Shown one piece after another: positions 14,740 through 23,603 of a DNA stretch of 64,000 bases. The stretch lies in contig CAYXDO010000003.1 in the NCBI GenBank assembly GCA_964463485.1, positions 1-64,000 on the forward strand, in the 5' to 3' direction. Both the position numbers and the translations under genes were made by a program. How positions within the stretch are numbered: the first letter of the stretch is position 1; each line of letters starts with the position of its first letter. Below the pieces are notes generated by a model. That model saw only the letters and a list, made by a program, of their open reading frames with translations. It searched no databases and was not told the DNA's origin. Source of the stretch: CAYXDO01 sp964463485 (GTDB lineage: Bacteria > Myxococcota > Kuafuiibacteriia > Kuafuiibacteriales > Kuafuiibacteriaceae).

Positions 14740-17399
14740 GCGCCGCGACTCACACGAATGAGTCGACCGCCCGCTCCTTCTTGGCCTCGGTCGCTCTGGT
14801 CTCGGTCGCATGCGCGGAGGGACGAGGGCTCACGCTGGGTGATGAAGCTTCGGAGCTCGACCTATTCGTCGTCGCTTTGGCCATCGAAGGGAGCCCGGTC
14901 ACCGTGGCGCTCCGCGCGCCCTCCATCCCGGCCGTTCTCGAGGGCAACACTGAGTTGGTGATTTTCGGATTTTCCACTTCGGATTTCGTAGGACCCGACG
15001 GTGCGTCTGTCTCGGACGCCGAGCTCTCGGGTTTGGTAGCGCGTTCGGCCAGAAGGTCCGGCGCTCGCTCGACCTGCGACACGTGTACCGCGGCATCCCG
15101 GCGCGCGCCTCAGGTCGTCTTCCCGGGAGATAGTTGCGCGCTCCCCGCTTTCGCACGGGTGTTCGTGAGCCAACCCGGAAACACCAAGCTGGTCGAGGTT
15201 CGCCCGGGAGAAGACGTGGAGGCCGAGGCTCTTCGAAGTCAGATCCGGATGGACTGGCCCGGGGAGTGTGCGAATCGCGACGAGGTGGTCCCGACACCCC
15301 CGAGATCGAGCCGATTCGAGGTCCTCTATCCAAAAACGGATCCCTGGCCGATCGAGGTCGTGGCGCAGACGGCCGACGGGACGATTGGCCTCTTCAGCGA
15401 GAAGCTCGCCTTGCGCGTGGGGCCGAGCGGCGAGCGTATCGAAGCTCGAGCGCCCTTCGTCGGCCCAACTCAGCTCGCCGTCGGCCTCCGCGACGGGAGG
15501 TTCATCGTCGGAAGCCGCGCGGAAGCCCGAGACGGGCCTCGGGCCGAGTTCTACCAATTCGACGCTGGTTCTTTCGAGTCTCATCGCCTCGAGACCAACC
15601 TAGCCGACAGCGATCTGCCTCGGGACCTCGTTTACGCAGCGGAAGCCCAAGTCGCTCGGCTGGGCGCGCCCGCTGGTTCCGAAGTGCTCGTAGTCGCCGG
15701 CGGCCGAAGTGTCGTGGACCCTTGGGCGAGTCTTTGCGTCCTGAGTGCCTCGCTGACCTGCACCCCTATTCTCTCTGGACAAGCGGATGTCGAGTGGACC
15801 GGTGGCGGAGAGCGACTCACCGAAGCCGTTGTCCTCGAAGATGGCACAGTAGCCGTGGTCGGCGGCACGCGGCTGGGCTTTGGCGCTCCGGGCGCGAACG
15901 GGTGGGCGTGGGGGTCGAGAGAGCCCGCCGTCGAGGGGTTCGAGCTCGAATCGCTCGGTGCGGTTGGACAACAGGTGTTCGTTTGCGCCGAAGGTGATGG
16001 CCTTGGCAGCCGCATTCTGACCGCCACAATCACCCGCGACATGGGTGGCGAGGGCCATCCGGGACCTGAGTTCGTCGAGCGCTTCGCGTACCCGAGGACA
16101 GTATGCGGCGACTTTTGGTCCGTCCCGGGGTCCCCTCGGAGACTGCGAATGACTCTCGGCACGACCTCGATCGAGCTCGACGCAGATCGCTTGAACCAAG
16201 AGCCCCGCCAGCTTGGGGATATACTCGGGGCAACGCACTATTTCGAGTGGGTCCGCTCACTCACCGTGGATCGAATCCTCGCCAAAGATGCGGCGGGGGT
16301 CATCCTTCAGAGCGGTCCCACCGGACTTCAGCCCGTTTACGGCCCTCGAGAGCTTGCGGGACGGCCAGGCGCCTTGATCGCCACGGACGCCGGATTCGCG
16401 GGCTATTTCAACGACCCGCCGGGGACGTTCGAAGTCAAACGAGTCGATGGGTCATGGAATTTCGAAATCCAACCCCCGGTCACGGGCCTCGCTGACTCAG
16501 CCGACGTCATCACGGGAGCGGTGACCGACTCGACCGACGGCTCGGTGTGGCTCGTCGGTTTCACGCGAACGGCGACCTCCGTTCGCGGTTGGCTCCGGCA
16601 CCAACGAACCGATGCCGTTGTCGAAGTGGGTTCTGTTGCGGGTCTCCGGGGCATCGACATCGCCGAGGTCGCGCCGGGAGTGTTCGTCATCCTCGCCGAT
16701 AACTGGGGAATTTGGGTGCTTGACCACGAGATCCTTCGTCCAGTTGAACTCATCTGGGACGACTCGGCTACTTCCGAATCGGAGGGTCGACCGGAGCCAG
16801 CAGTCTTATGTCCCGATCGACTCTCTTCGGTCGGAGGCCCTTTTGGTGATCCGCCACTTCAGACGTGGAGGGCGGTCGAAGCACGCGATGGCGTCGCCTG
16901 GGCGGTGGGATGCTCCGGGGTGGTTGCGCGAGTGACGGCCTTCGGGAGCGCTCCCTTCGCGGAGCGGATGTTCAGTGAGGACCTCACGGGTGGGCTCTCC
17001 GACGGTGACGGGAAGCCGCCAGCGCTCACGGTGGTGCGAGTCGTAAGTCCAAGTCGAGTTCTCGTCGGGGCCGAGGGGCGCACCCGAGCCACGGCTGAGC
17101 GAGGCCGTTTGTGGGAGATCCGGGCGGGCCCTCTGGGGCTCGCGGCGCTGAAGAATGAAGACCTGAGACATCCGTTGCCGGCGCTCGCTTTTACGTCCGG
17201 CGCGCCCTTCGCGATTCTCGGCGAGCCGAGTGCGCTCGCCATTGTGACGACTTCCGAGGCCGATGGATCGTTCCAGTTCTTGGGTTCATCTTTACGGCTG
17301 CGTTTCCCTGCGCCGTTGACCGCGGCCGCAAGTCATCAGGGCGACGTACTCTTGGTCGGTCCGGGCTTGCGCGTGCTCAGGGTGGCCCACGACGACTGA
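14736..17399 (+). CDS. Large lipoprotein of unknown function
   Basis: An 887-residue product starting at an ATG inside the previous stop (ATGA at 14736). The signal peptide ends in a lipobox (LVSVAC, Cys about residue 26). A CDTCTAASRRAP cysteine pair lies near residue 115. Much of the chain is short beta-strand blocks with repeated phrases such as DGTVAVVGG, TDGSVWLVGF and GVFVILADNWGIWVLDH, which suggests one or two beta-propellers like those seen in large secreted myxobacterial proteins. No enzyme motif is visible. It is the third gene of a coupled trio with a CsgG-like protein and a TM/TPR protein, so it may be a surface partner of that assembly. Confidence 0.7.
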   Translation: MSAATHTNESTARSFLASVALVSVACAEGRGLTLGDEASELDLFVVALAIEGSPVTVALRAPSIPAVLEGNTELVIFGFSTSDFVGPDGASVSDAELSGLVARSARRSGARSTCDTCTAASRRAPQVVFPGDSCALPAFARVFVSQPGNTKLVEVRPGEDVEAEALRSQIRMDWPGECANRDEVVPTPPRSSRFEVLYPKTDPWPIEVVAQTADGTIGLFSEKLALRVGPSGERIEARAPFVGPTQLAVGLRDGRFIVGSRAEARDGPRAEFYQFDAGSFESHRLETNLADSDLPRDLVYAAEAQVARLGAPAGSEVLVVAGGRSVVDPWASLCVLSASLTCTPILSGQADVEWTGGGERLTEAVVLEDGTVAVVGGTRLGFGAPGANGWAWGSREPAVEGFELESLGAVGQQVFVCAEGDGLGSRILTATITRDMGGEGHPGPEFVERFAYPRTVCGDFWSVPGSPRRLRMTLGTTSIELDADRLNQEPRQLGDILGATHYFEWVRSLTVDRILAKDAAGVILQSGPTGLQPVYGPRELAGRPGALIATDAGFAGYFNDPPGTFEVKRVDGSWNFEIQPPVTGLADSADVITGAVTDSTDGSVWLVGFTRTATSVRGWLRHQRTDAVVEVGSVAGLRGIDIAEVAPGVFVILADNWGIWVLDHEILRPVELIWDDSATSESEGRPEPAVLCPDRLSSVGGPFGDPPLQTWRAVEARDGVAWAVGCSGVVARVTAFGSAPFAERMFSEDLTGGLSDGDGKPPALTVVRVVSPSRVLVGAEGRTRATAERGRLWEIRAGPLGLAALKNEDLRHPLPALAFTSGAPFAILGEPSALAIVTTSEADGSFQFLGSSLRLRFPAPLTAAASHQGDVLLVGPGLRVLRVAHDD

Positions 17400-17453
17400 G
17401 CGCGCGCGATGCGACTTGTCTTGGTCGCCAAGTACAGACGGACTTACTCGCCG

Positions 17454-17471
17454 TTTCCCGCCGCGGGGAAA
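17454..17471. other. Short hairpin before second CsgG-like gene
   Basis: TTTCCC and GGGAAA form a perfect 6-bp inverted repeat with a six-base GC loop, 16 bases before the ATG at 17488. It lacks a following T run on the plus strand, so it is not a classical terminator. It could affect translation of the downstream gene or end transcription weakly after the lipoprotein gene. Confidence 0.3.
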
Positions 17472-17487
17472 TGAACTACGATGCCAC

Positions 17488-18141
17488 ATGCTCCTCTGGG
17501 TCCTGAGTTTGCTCGCGGTCGCTCCGACGCCTCCCACGGTTGCCGTCTTGTACTTCGACTATGAAGGAAAGTCGGAGGAGCTCTCGATCCTGCAGAAGGG
17601 TCTCACTCAAATGTTGATCTCCGACTTGGCCGGCAGCAATCGTTATCAAGTAGTGGAGCGATCGAAGCTGGAGAGCCTCATGAGCGAGATGAAGCTCCAA
17701 CGCACGATCCCGATGGATACTTCGACTCGGGCGAGGCTGGGCAAGCTGCTGGGCGCTCGATACCTGGTGCTCGGGAGTTACTTCGACTTCGCCGGCTCGC
17801 TGCGCGTGGACAGTCGAGTGGTGGAGGTCGAGACGGGGAAGGTGATTTTTTCGACCGGCGCATCGGCGATGCCGGACTCGTTTCTCGAGCTCGAGCAGAA
17901 ACTGAGTCTCCGCTTGCGAAACGAGCTCGAGGGCTCCTCGGAGATCAAGAGCGCGGAGCCGCAAAGAGCTCGGCCGAGAGGCAAGCGGCTCGAGATGAAG
18001 ACAGCGCTTCGCGTATCCCGAGCGCTGGATGCGGCAGACCAGAAGGACGAGGCCGCCGCGAAGAAAGAGCTCCTCGCGGTCAAAGCCGAGCAGCCAGATT
18101 TTCCTCTGGCAACTCTCGACCTCGCTTCACTCATCGAATGA
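17488..18141 (+). CDS. CsgG/TolB-N-like protein, short form
   Basis: A 217-residue protein with a short N-terminal signal (MLLWVLSLLAVAPT) and one CsgG/FlgO-type domain: TVAVLYFDYEGKSEELSILQ, ISDLAGSNRYQVVERSKLESLMSEM, LGKLLGARYLVLGSYF, VDSRVVEVETGKVIFSTGA. It aligns by eye with the N-terminal domain of the 597-residue protein encoded at 11648 (same order of FDxxxK, QVVERxKL, GAKYVLLG-type blocks), so the two are paralogues. The C-terminal part is a Lys/Glu/Ala-rich helix. The chosen ATG begins the hydrophobic signal; upstream in-frame sequence lacks one. The gene converges nine bases from the MFS gene with no terminator visible. Confidence 0.72.
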   Translation: MLLWVLSLLAVAPTPPTVAVLYFDYEGKSEELSILQKGLTQMLISDLAGSNRYQVVERSKLESLMSEMKLQRTIPMDTSTRARLGKLLGARYLVLGSYFDFAGSLRVDSRVVEVETGKVIFSTGASAMPDSFLELEQKLSLRLRNELEGSSEIKSAEPQRARPRGKRLEMKTALRVSRALDAADQKDEAAAKKELLAVKAEQPDFPLATLDLASLIE

Positions 18142-18150
18142 CCTCGAAGA

Positions 18151-19587
18151 TCACGCCGTGGACTTCCGTGGGTAGAAACCGACGACGACGAGATTCACGA
18201 TACTCACCCCAGCGATGGCGACGAAGACAGGGAGCAGCGCATGGGACAGCGCCTCCTGAATCCCGGCTACCGTCTTCAAAATCACATCCCGCTCAGGTCC
18301 GAGGAGCGCGGTGACCGACGCGGACGGCAAGCTCTCTCCGAGCTTTTGCGCGAAGAGCGCTCCCATGAGTCCCGTACCCATGGCCCCACCCATCGAGCGG
18401 GCGAACATGACACTCGCCGTGGCCACGCCCCGCTCCGCCCGCTCCACCCCCGACTGCACCGCGAGCAGGATGGCCGTGTTCGTGGAACCCATCCCGAGCC
18501 CGGTAGCGAAAGCCAGGGCGCGAAGGGTCCACAGGCTGGACCCATGACTCAAGGCGTAAACCAAACCCGACAGAGGTCCCGCGCACAAAACCGCGCCGAT
18601 GAGTACGGGCTTGGCGAAGCCAACCCGCACGATGACTCTGGTAATCACGGCCGCGGCGATGGGCCAACCCACGAGCATCGGGGCGATCGCAGAGCCTCCC
18701 TCGGTCGGAGATCCTCCGAGCACACCCTGAACGTACAGTGGCACGAACATCAGGGTGCCCATCATGATCACTCCGAGCGCCGCGCTCGACAACGACGAGA
18801 CGAAGACGGAGCGTCGAGCCAAGAGCGCCAGCGGGATGACGGGCTCCTTCACCCTCCGCTCGACCCACGAGAGCGCCCCAAGAAGCGTCATCCCGAACAC
18901 ACCCGTCACCCAGGGACGCGTCCCTTCGGCGGCGAGGAGCACGCACAGGGCACCGGTGGCCAATAACGCGGCACCCGCCCAGTCGATGGAAGGCCGGCCA
19001 TGCGTCGGAGTCTCTCGATAACCGCGGGTGAGAATGAGTATCGACGTGAGCCCGAACGGCACGTTGATCCAGAAAGTCCAGCGCCACGAAGCGACATCGA
19101 CGATGAGGCCGGCCAAGATCGGCCCGGCAATGCCGGCTGCACCCCAGACCGACCCAAACGCGCCCTGCACCTTCGCCCGCTCCTCCAGAGCGAAGAGATC
19201 TCCGACGATGGTCATCGAAATCGGCAGCGTCGAACCAGCTCCGAGCCCCTGAATCGTGCGGGCCACGATCAGCATGTGAATCGATCCGGCAGCGCCGCTG
19301 GCCAGGGAGCCGAGCAGGAAGAGCGCGATCCCGAAGAGCAGCACGGGCTTGCGGCCGTAAATGTCGGCGAGCTTACCGTAGATGGGGATGGTCACGGTGG
19401 AGGCGAGCAGATAACTGGCACCCACCCAGCCGTAGAGGGCGATGTCACCGAGATCGGCGACGACAGAAGGCATCGCGGTTCCGACCACGGTAGCCTCGAG
19501 GGCGGCCATGAAGGACACGAGCACGAGCCCGACGACCGTGACACGACGGTTGGTACCGGGCACGACCTCCCTTACCTGAGAAGGCAT
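18151..19587 (-). CDS. MFS drug exporter, DHA2 (EmrB/QacA-like) family
   Basis: A 478-residue, about 14-helix major-facilitator protein. Landmarks are FMAALEATVVGTAMPSV in helix 1 (acidic residue typical of drug:H+ antiporters), motif A GKLADIYGRKPV between helices 2 and 3, ARTIQGLGAG and motif C-type GAAGIAGPILAGLIVDVASWRWTFW. Proteins of this family expel lipophilic cations, dyes or antibiotics from the cytoplasm in exchange for protons. No adjacent regulator or EmrA-like adaptor is present, so it probably works alone in the inner membrane. Substrate unknown. Confidence 0.93.
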   Translation of the reverse strand: MPSQVREVVPGTNRRVTVVGLVLVSFMAALEATVVGTAMPSVVADLGDIALYGWVGASYLLASTVTIPIYGKLADIYGRKPVLLFGIALFLLGSLASGAAGSIHMLIVARTIQGLGAGSTLPISMTIVGDLFALEERAKVQGAFGSVWGAAGIAGPILAGLIVDVASWRWTFWINVPFGLTSILILTRGYRETPTHGRPSIDWAGAALLATGALCVLLAAEGTRPWVTGVFGMTLLGALSWVERRVKEPVIPLALLARRSVFVSSLSSAALGVIMMGTLMFVPLYVQGVLGGSPTEGGSAIAPMLVGWPIAAAVITRVIVRVGFAKPVLIGAVLCAGPLSGLVYALSHGSSLWTLRALAFATGLGMGSTNTAILLAVQSGVERAERGVATASVMFARSMGGAMGTGLMGALFAQKLGESLPSASVTALLGPERDVILKTVAGIQEALSHALLPVFVAIAGVSIVNLVVVGFYPRKSTA

Positions 19588-19635
19588 CGAGCGCCGAGTC
19601 GCGTGAACCCTCGGCCGTGGCCGGAGTCTCGGCGT

Positions 19636-20643
19636 TCACTTCGCAGAGAGTTTCGCCGCGACCTGGTCGAGCCCGTCCAGAAGGCCTTCCTGCGTACACG
19701 CGGTGCGCACCGACGCGGCGGTCTCGGCGGCCTCGGTCTTGAGATCGAATAGAGTGCTCGAGACCGTGCAGGTCGTTCCTACCCGCAGCACACGCGTAGA
19801 AAGAGATCTCGACGCCGCGACGGCTTTGCCGATCTCGATCTGGCACCGGTCGTCGATGCAAGGGTCGTAGGTTCGTGACTTGTCCTCGGAAAGTCGCACT
19901 CTCAGATCGGCGTCAGGAACGACGCGAAATCGGCCGTGCTCGGCGAGGCGAGCGCCCAAATACTGCGTGAGCTCGCGGGCGAGCCTGCTGTCGAGGCTCG
20001 GGTCATGGATCTCGAAAACTGCGATGACCGGCCGCTCACCAGCGCCGAGGGTTCCGAGGCCGCGAGCGGGCTCGCGACCGATGATTCCGAGCCCGCCCAA
20101 CACCTGCCCGCCGGGGACTCCGACGTCGATCGGATGAAGACCGAGGTGAATGGGTTGTGAGGGCGGCGGCTCAGCAGAGGAGAGCACTGCGGTCGCAGTG
20201 GAATAGCCCGGCAGACTAGCCTCGAACGTGGGAGGACCAAGGTCATAGCCCTGAGAGATCACCGTCGAATCCGAAGCCGTCAGCACGAGCGCGATGGGAA
20301 ACGAGATGAGAAACACGGAGCCCGCCAGACCTGCGAGCGAGAGCCCAGCGACCATTCCCGCCGTGTTGCTATCGGAAGCCAACGCGAGGCCAGTTCCGAG
20401 CAAAGTCAGCGCGCCCGAAATTCCGGGAGTCCACCAAATCCCGGACGTGGCTTCCCAAGTCTCCGTCGTATAGGAGAGCTCGACATCGATGGGCGACCTT
20501 CCGAGGGTCCGCGTTCCCGCTGAGTCCGACATGGCCACGTACGCGCCGGGCGGGTTGGTCTCGACATGAACGGACGACCGAGCGACGTGACGTTGCGTGT
20601 CCGCGCACGCGAAGAGGAGACAGAGCCCTAACGCGGCGCGCAT
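19636..20643 (-). CDS. PEGA/TolB-N-like lipoprotein
   Basis: The 335-residue product starts MRAALGLCLLFAC, a short lipoprotein signal. Next comes a PEGA-like beta domain (VHVETNPPGAYVAMSDSAG... GRSPIDVEL, about residues 25-60), then two hydrophobic segments (about 75-125) and a C-terminal domain (about 200-335) with VIAVFEIHDPSLDSRLARELTQYLGARLAEHGRFRVVPDADLRVRL and CIDDRCQIEIGKAVAASRSL. That C-terminal layout matches the TolB-N/CsgG-like group encoded nearby, and the CxxxxCQIEIG block is common in myxobacterial members. PEGA domains often bind surface polymers. It is transcribed away from the Cys-rich lipoprotein across an 87-base gap. Role unknown. Confidence 0.65.
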   Translation of the reverse strand: MRAALGLCLLFACADTQRHVARSSVHVETNPPGAYVAMSDSAGTRTLGRSPIDVELSYTTETWEATSGIWWTPGISGALTLLGTGLALASDSNTAGMVAGLSLAGLAGSVFLISFPIALVLTASDSTVISQGYDLGPPTFEASLPGYSTATAVLSSAEPPPSQPIHLGLHPIDVGVPGGQVLGGLGIIGREPARGLGTLGAGERPVIAVFEIHDPSLDSRLARELTQYLGARLAEHGRFRVVPDADLRVRLSEDKSRTYDPCIDDRCQIEIGKAVAASRSLSTRVLRVGTTCTVSSTLFDLKTEAAETAASVRTACTQEGLLDGLDQVAAKLSAK

Positions 20644-20730
20644 TCTCCAGGCGTACCGGTTGGTGCCTCAGCACGCAAGCGGACCAGCGGCGCGGACCAG
20701 CGGAGCGCTCGAGCATGATACGATGCCGAG

Positions 20731-21735
20731 ATGAGGCACACGATCCTGTCGCTCGGTTTGCTCGGTTTGCTCCTCGGCGGCTGCCAGCTTTCGCTGAGAG
20801 AACAGCTCGAGACATCGACGAGGGACTCTGGCCCCACGGACGCTGCCCCCACGGACTCCGGCCGAGCAGACGCGAGCGGCGCGGCGGACGGCGGCCAAGC
20901 TGTCGACGGATCGAGCTCGGTTTGTCGGGAGCTCGGTCCCATCGGTTGCGCTCATCATCCCGAGTGTCGACTCGCGACTTGCCAGAGCTGCGATGGCGAG
21001 CGTGTGGACCTCTGTTATGGGGATGATGAAGCTCCGCCCGAGTGTCCGAGCTGTTGCTCCCAGCTCGGCCAACGAGAGTGCGAGGGATCCGCGGAGTGCC
21101 GGCCCTTCGTCTGCGACGCCTGCGGCGGCGGATTTCCGGTCTTTCGCGCCTGTCTGGGTCCGAACGATCCGCCGCCTGGATGCCCAGGCTGTGTACGGTG
21201 CGGTGGGCTCGATGAGCAGAGTTGCGAGGTGGAGCCTGGCTGTCGACCCACCTACTGCAACCCATGCGGAAACGAGTCGGTATTCCAGGGCTGTCTGGGT
21301 GAGAACGAACAAGCGCCGCCATGCGGGCCTTGCGCAGGCACGTGTCGTGACGTCTTCGATGAAGCGACCTGTCTCGAAAAATCTCCCCTTTGCCAACCTT
21401 ACTCATGCCAAGACTGCACGACCGGGGAGCTCGTCTTTCAAGCGTGCGCCGGTCCAAACGACCCGATCCCCGGTTGCGTCCCCTGTGCGTTCGCGTGTGA
21501 ATTCCTAAGCGAGACCCAGTGCGCCTCCGACGCGGTCGAGTGCCACCCCGTCTACGGACCGAGCGCCAACGGTGGGATGGTGTTTCAGAAATGCGTCGAA
21601 GGACGCACCGGAATCTGCGATCCGATGTCACCCCCGGCCTGCAGCTTGCCACCGCCCTTCTGCCCGATGACCCACACGCCTTCACACAACGGGGTCTGCT
21701 GGGAAGGATGTGTGAATCCGGAAGATTGCCGCTGA
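20731..21735 (+). CDS. Cysteine-rich repeat lipoprotein
   Basis: A 334-residue protein with a clear lipobox (LLLGGC, Cys about 18) and an Asp/Ala/Gly-rich linker (TDSGRADASGAADGG) typical of myxobacterial surface lipoproteins. The mature part is built from about five modules of 40-48 residues, each with C-x(n)-C-R-P/L-x3-C-x2-C followed by a hydrophobic VFxxC and a GCPxC or PCGPC end. This spacing suggests disulphide-stabilised repeats rather than haem binding. The last module loses part of the pattern and the protein ends CWEGCVNPEDCR. No enzymatic motif. It could be an adhesin or matrix protein exposed on the cell surface. Confidence 0.7.
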   Translation: MRHTILSLGLLGLLLGGCQLSLREQLETSTRDSGPTDAAPTDSGRADASGAADGGQAVDGSSSVCRELGPIGCAHHPECRLATCQSCDGERVDLCYGDDEAPPECPSCCSQLGQRECEGSAECRPFVCDACGGGFPVFRACLGPNDPPPGCPGCVRCGGLDEQSCEVEPGCRPTYCNPCGNESVFQGCLGENEQAPPCGPCAGTCRDVFDEATCLEKSPLCQPYSCQDCTTGELVFQACAGPNDPIPGCVPCAFACEFLSETQCASDAVECHPVYGPSANGGMVFQKCVEGRTGICDPMSPPACSLPPPFCPMTHTPSHNGVCWEGCVNPEDCR

Positions 21736-21747
21736 GCGAGAGCGAGC

Positions 21748-21935
21748 TTTCGCAAACTCACTNNNNNNNNNNNNNNNNNNNNNNNNNNNNNNNNNNNNNN
21801 NNNNNNNNNNNNNNNNNNNNNNNNNNNNNNNNNNNNNNNNNNNNNNNNNNNNNNNNNNNNNNCCCGCAAACTCACTCCCGCAAACTCACTCCCGCAAACT
21901 CACTCCCGCAAACTCACTCCCGCAAACTCACCCTC
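21748..21935. repeat. 14-bp tandem repeat interrupted by assembly gap
   Basis: The unit CCCGCAAACTCACT is present as five consecutive copies right of the gap (21863-21932, the last one ending CACC) and as a partial copy left of it (CGCAAACTCACT at 21751-21762). It lies between two gene ends, so it does not encode protein. The true copy number is unknown because the gap replaces the middle of the array. No spacer variation exists, so it is a minisatellite and not a CRISPR. Confidence 0.9.
21763..21862. other. Assembly gap (100 N)
   Basis: Exactly one hundred undetermined bases, the conventional placeholder for a gap of unknown length. The same 14-bp repeat is on both sides, so the gap most likely reflects a collapsed tandem array. 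Confidence 0.98.
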
Positions 21936-21986
21936 GTAAATCCCGCGACTCGAACCCGCAGATAGCTCGTGGGCTCCTTGCCGACG

Positions 21987-23546
21987 TCAGCGAGTCGGCG
22001 ACTCACCGGGCGGGAGCTCGTCGGCGGCTCGCGAGCCTGGCTGAGTCGAGTCTCCGGTGCGGGCGCAGCGCACTCCGAAGTGCATGCTCCACTCTGCGGG
22101 CCGATACGCCACGCGCCGGTACGTCGCCGCGTGCTCCTTCTCGCTGTCCCCAAACGAGGCCCCGCGCAACACCCTCGTGGCCCCGGAGGTCGCTCCGTAC
22201 ACCTTCGGATCATAGAAGTCGGCGGTCCACTCGAGCACGTTGCCGATCGTGCCGCTCACGCCGTAGGGCGTAATCGCCTTATCGAAGGCATCGACGGGGG
22301 AGGTGCCGGCGTGACCATCGTCGTACCCTTCGATGAATCTCCAGTGGGGATGTAGGTCATGAGCACGGACGTCCCCGAGGTTGGCCGAGCCTCTGGGCGG
22401 TGGCCAAGTCTCACCCCACGGGTGAGTTCGGCCGTCGGCTCCGCGCGCGGCCTTTTCCCACTCGGTCTCGCTCGGGAGTCGCTTGCCTGCGAACTGGCAG
22501 TAAGCATTGGCCTGGAGCCAGTTGATGCAGTTGATCGGATGTTTCTCCTTCCCAAGCACGCCTCCGGTGCAATGAGCGCCGCTTCCCGCCGCGGTGCAAG
22601 CACCGACTCGGACACACGCGCCGTACTCACCCGCGGTGGTTTCGAACCGATCGATCTGAAAAGTGGGTACGTCGAGCTTTCGGCCAGGAGCGTCCGCGAC
22701 ACCCGACTTGGCCCCACGAAAGAAGACGCCACCCGGAATGGTAATCATCCGCTGAGTAGCCATCTTGGAAGTGGCCGCCTCGTCGGTGAACGACTCGAGC
22801 GCAGCGAGCTCGACCGCTACGGGCCGATCACATCCCGGCGCGATGGCTTTTCGAGATTCCGATTGATCGCAGGCATCCCACTTTCCGTCGAGCTCGAGGT
22901 TGGTGGCATCGATTCGGATGGATCCGCCCTGGCGGAAGGAGCTGGCGGCGTTCGAGAGGGCCTCTCGAGGACCGACGTCGACCGACATGAACCCCACGTG
23001 CAACGCACGAACGACGTGGGTTGCACGGGCGCAGTCTCCATCAGCGAAGTCACCTCGTCGGATCGATGCATCGGCGGGCACGGACAATCGGCCTGACTCT
23101 CGGGCTCGAACCAACACGGCTTGTTCGTCGTCGAGGCGCGCGGCGAACGCGGGCGCGCCGAGCGGTGATTGTCGAAACAACGCCCGCCCGTCGGACGCCG
23201 CGCTGGCGTGGTGGGAGGTCGCGACGATCGGACGGTAAGCCGCGTCGAGCGAGCAACGGTCGAGCGGCTTTATGCGAACGTGGCACGCGTCGACGACGAG
23301 GCGAACGGCGACGACTCGAGTCCTCGAGATCTCGTAGAGGAGGTCCCTGTCGACAGGGTCCATGCCGTAGAGCGGCAAGAGCGCGGGGAGGTCGGCTTTG
23401 CAGTCGTCGTCGCGCAGCTCGATGCCTCCGCCTCCGCTTGGGCTCTTTCGCTGCTCTTCTTGCGGTTGCCCTTTTGGCTTGAGCAGAGAGCACCCCGGCT
23501 GAAGACCAAAGAACAAGAGGAGGCACGACACGGCTCGGAGCGACAT
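21987..23546 (-). CDS. Lipoprotein with formylglycine-generating-enzyme (SUMF1-like) domain
   Basis: A 519-residue product whose start at 23546 gives a lipoprotein signal ending LQPGC. The N-terminal 260 residues have no named domain. From MITIPGGVFFRGAKSG (about residue 265) it is a sulfatase-modifying-factor fold: FQIDRFETTAGEYGACV, INCINWLQANAYCQFAGKRLPSETEWEKAARG, GTIGNVLEWTADFYD, RVLRGASFGDSEKEHAATYRR and HFGVRCAR. True FGEs oxidise a sulfatase Cys to formylglycine, but most bacterial extracytoplasmic members with this fold act as binding or unknown proteins, and no sulfatase is nearby. It is minus-strand, next to the lectin-like gene. Confidence 0.85.
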   Translation of the reverse strand: MSLRAVSCLLLFFGLQPGCSLLKPKGQPQEEQRKSPSGGGGIELRDDDCKADLPALLPLYGMDPVDRDLLYEISRTRVVAVRLVVDACHVRIKPLDRCSLDAAYRPIVATSHHASAASDGRALFRQSPLGAPAFAARLDDEQAVLVRARESGRLSVPADASIRRGDFADGDCARATHVVRALHVGFMSVDVGPREALSNAASSFRQGGSIRIDATNLELDGKWDACDQSESRKAIAPGCDRPVAVELAALESFTDEAATSKMATQRMITIPGGVFFRGAKSGVADAPGRKLDVPTFQIDRFETTAGEYGACVRVGACTAAGSGAHCTGGVLGKEKHPINCINWLQANAYCQFAGKRLPSETEWEKAARGADGRTHPWGETWPPPRGSANLGDVRAHDLHPHWRFIEGYDDGHAGTSPVDAFDKAITPYGVSGTIGNVLEWTADFYDPKVYGATSGATRVLRGASFGDSEKEHAATYRRVAYRPAEWSMHFGVRCARTGDSTQPGSRAADELPPGESPTR

Positions 23547-23603
23547 TCCGATCCCAGCTCTCGAATCACGCAGGAGCGCCCGGGTCAACCGCGCTCGATC
23601 GAT

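Noticed and set aside
20369..21685. 438-codon minus-strand frame opposite the PEGA and Cys-rich lipoprotein genes
   Set aside because: It covers parts of two genes with clear signal peptides and reads as Arg/Ser-rich low-complexity sequence.
21863..21935. Short direct repeats that might be a CRISPR array
   Set aside because: The units are contiguous 14-mers with no spacers, so this is a minisatellite.
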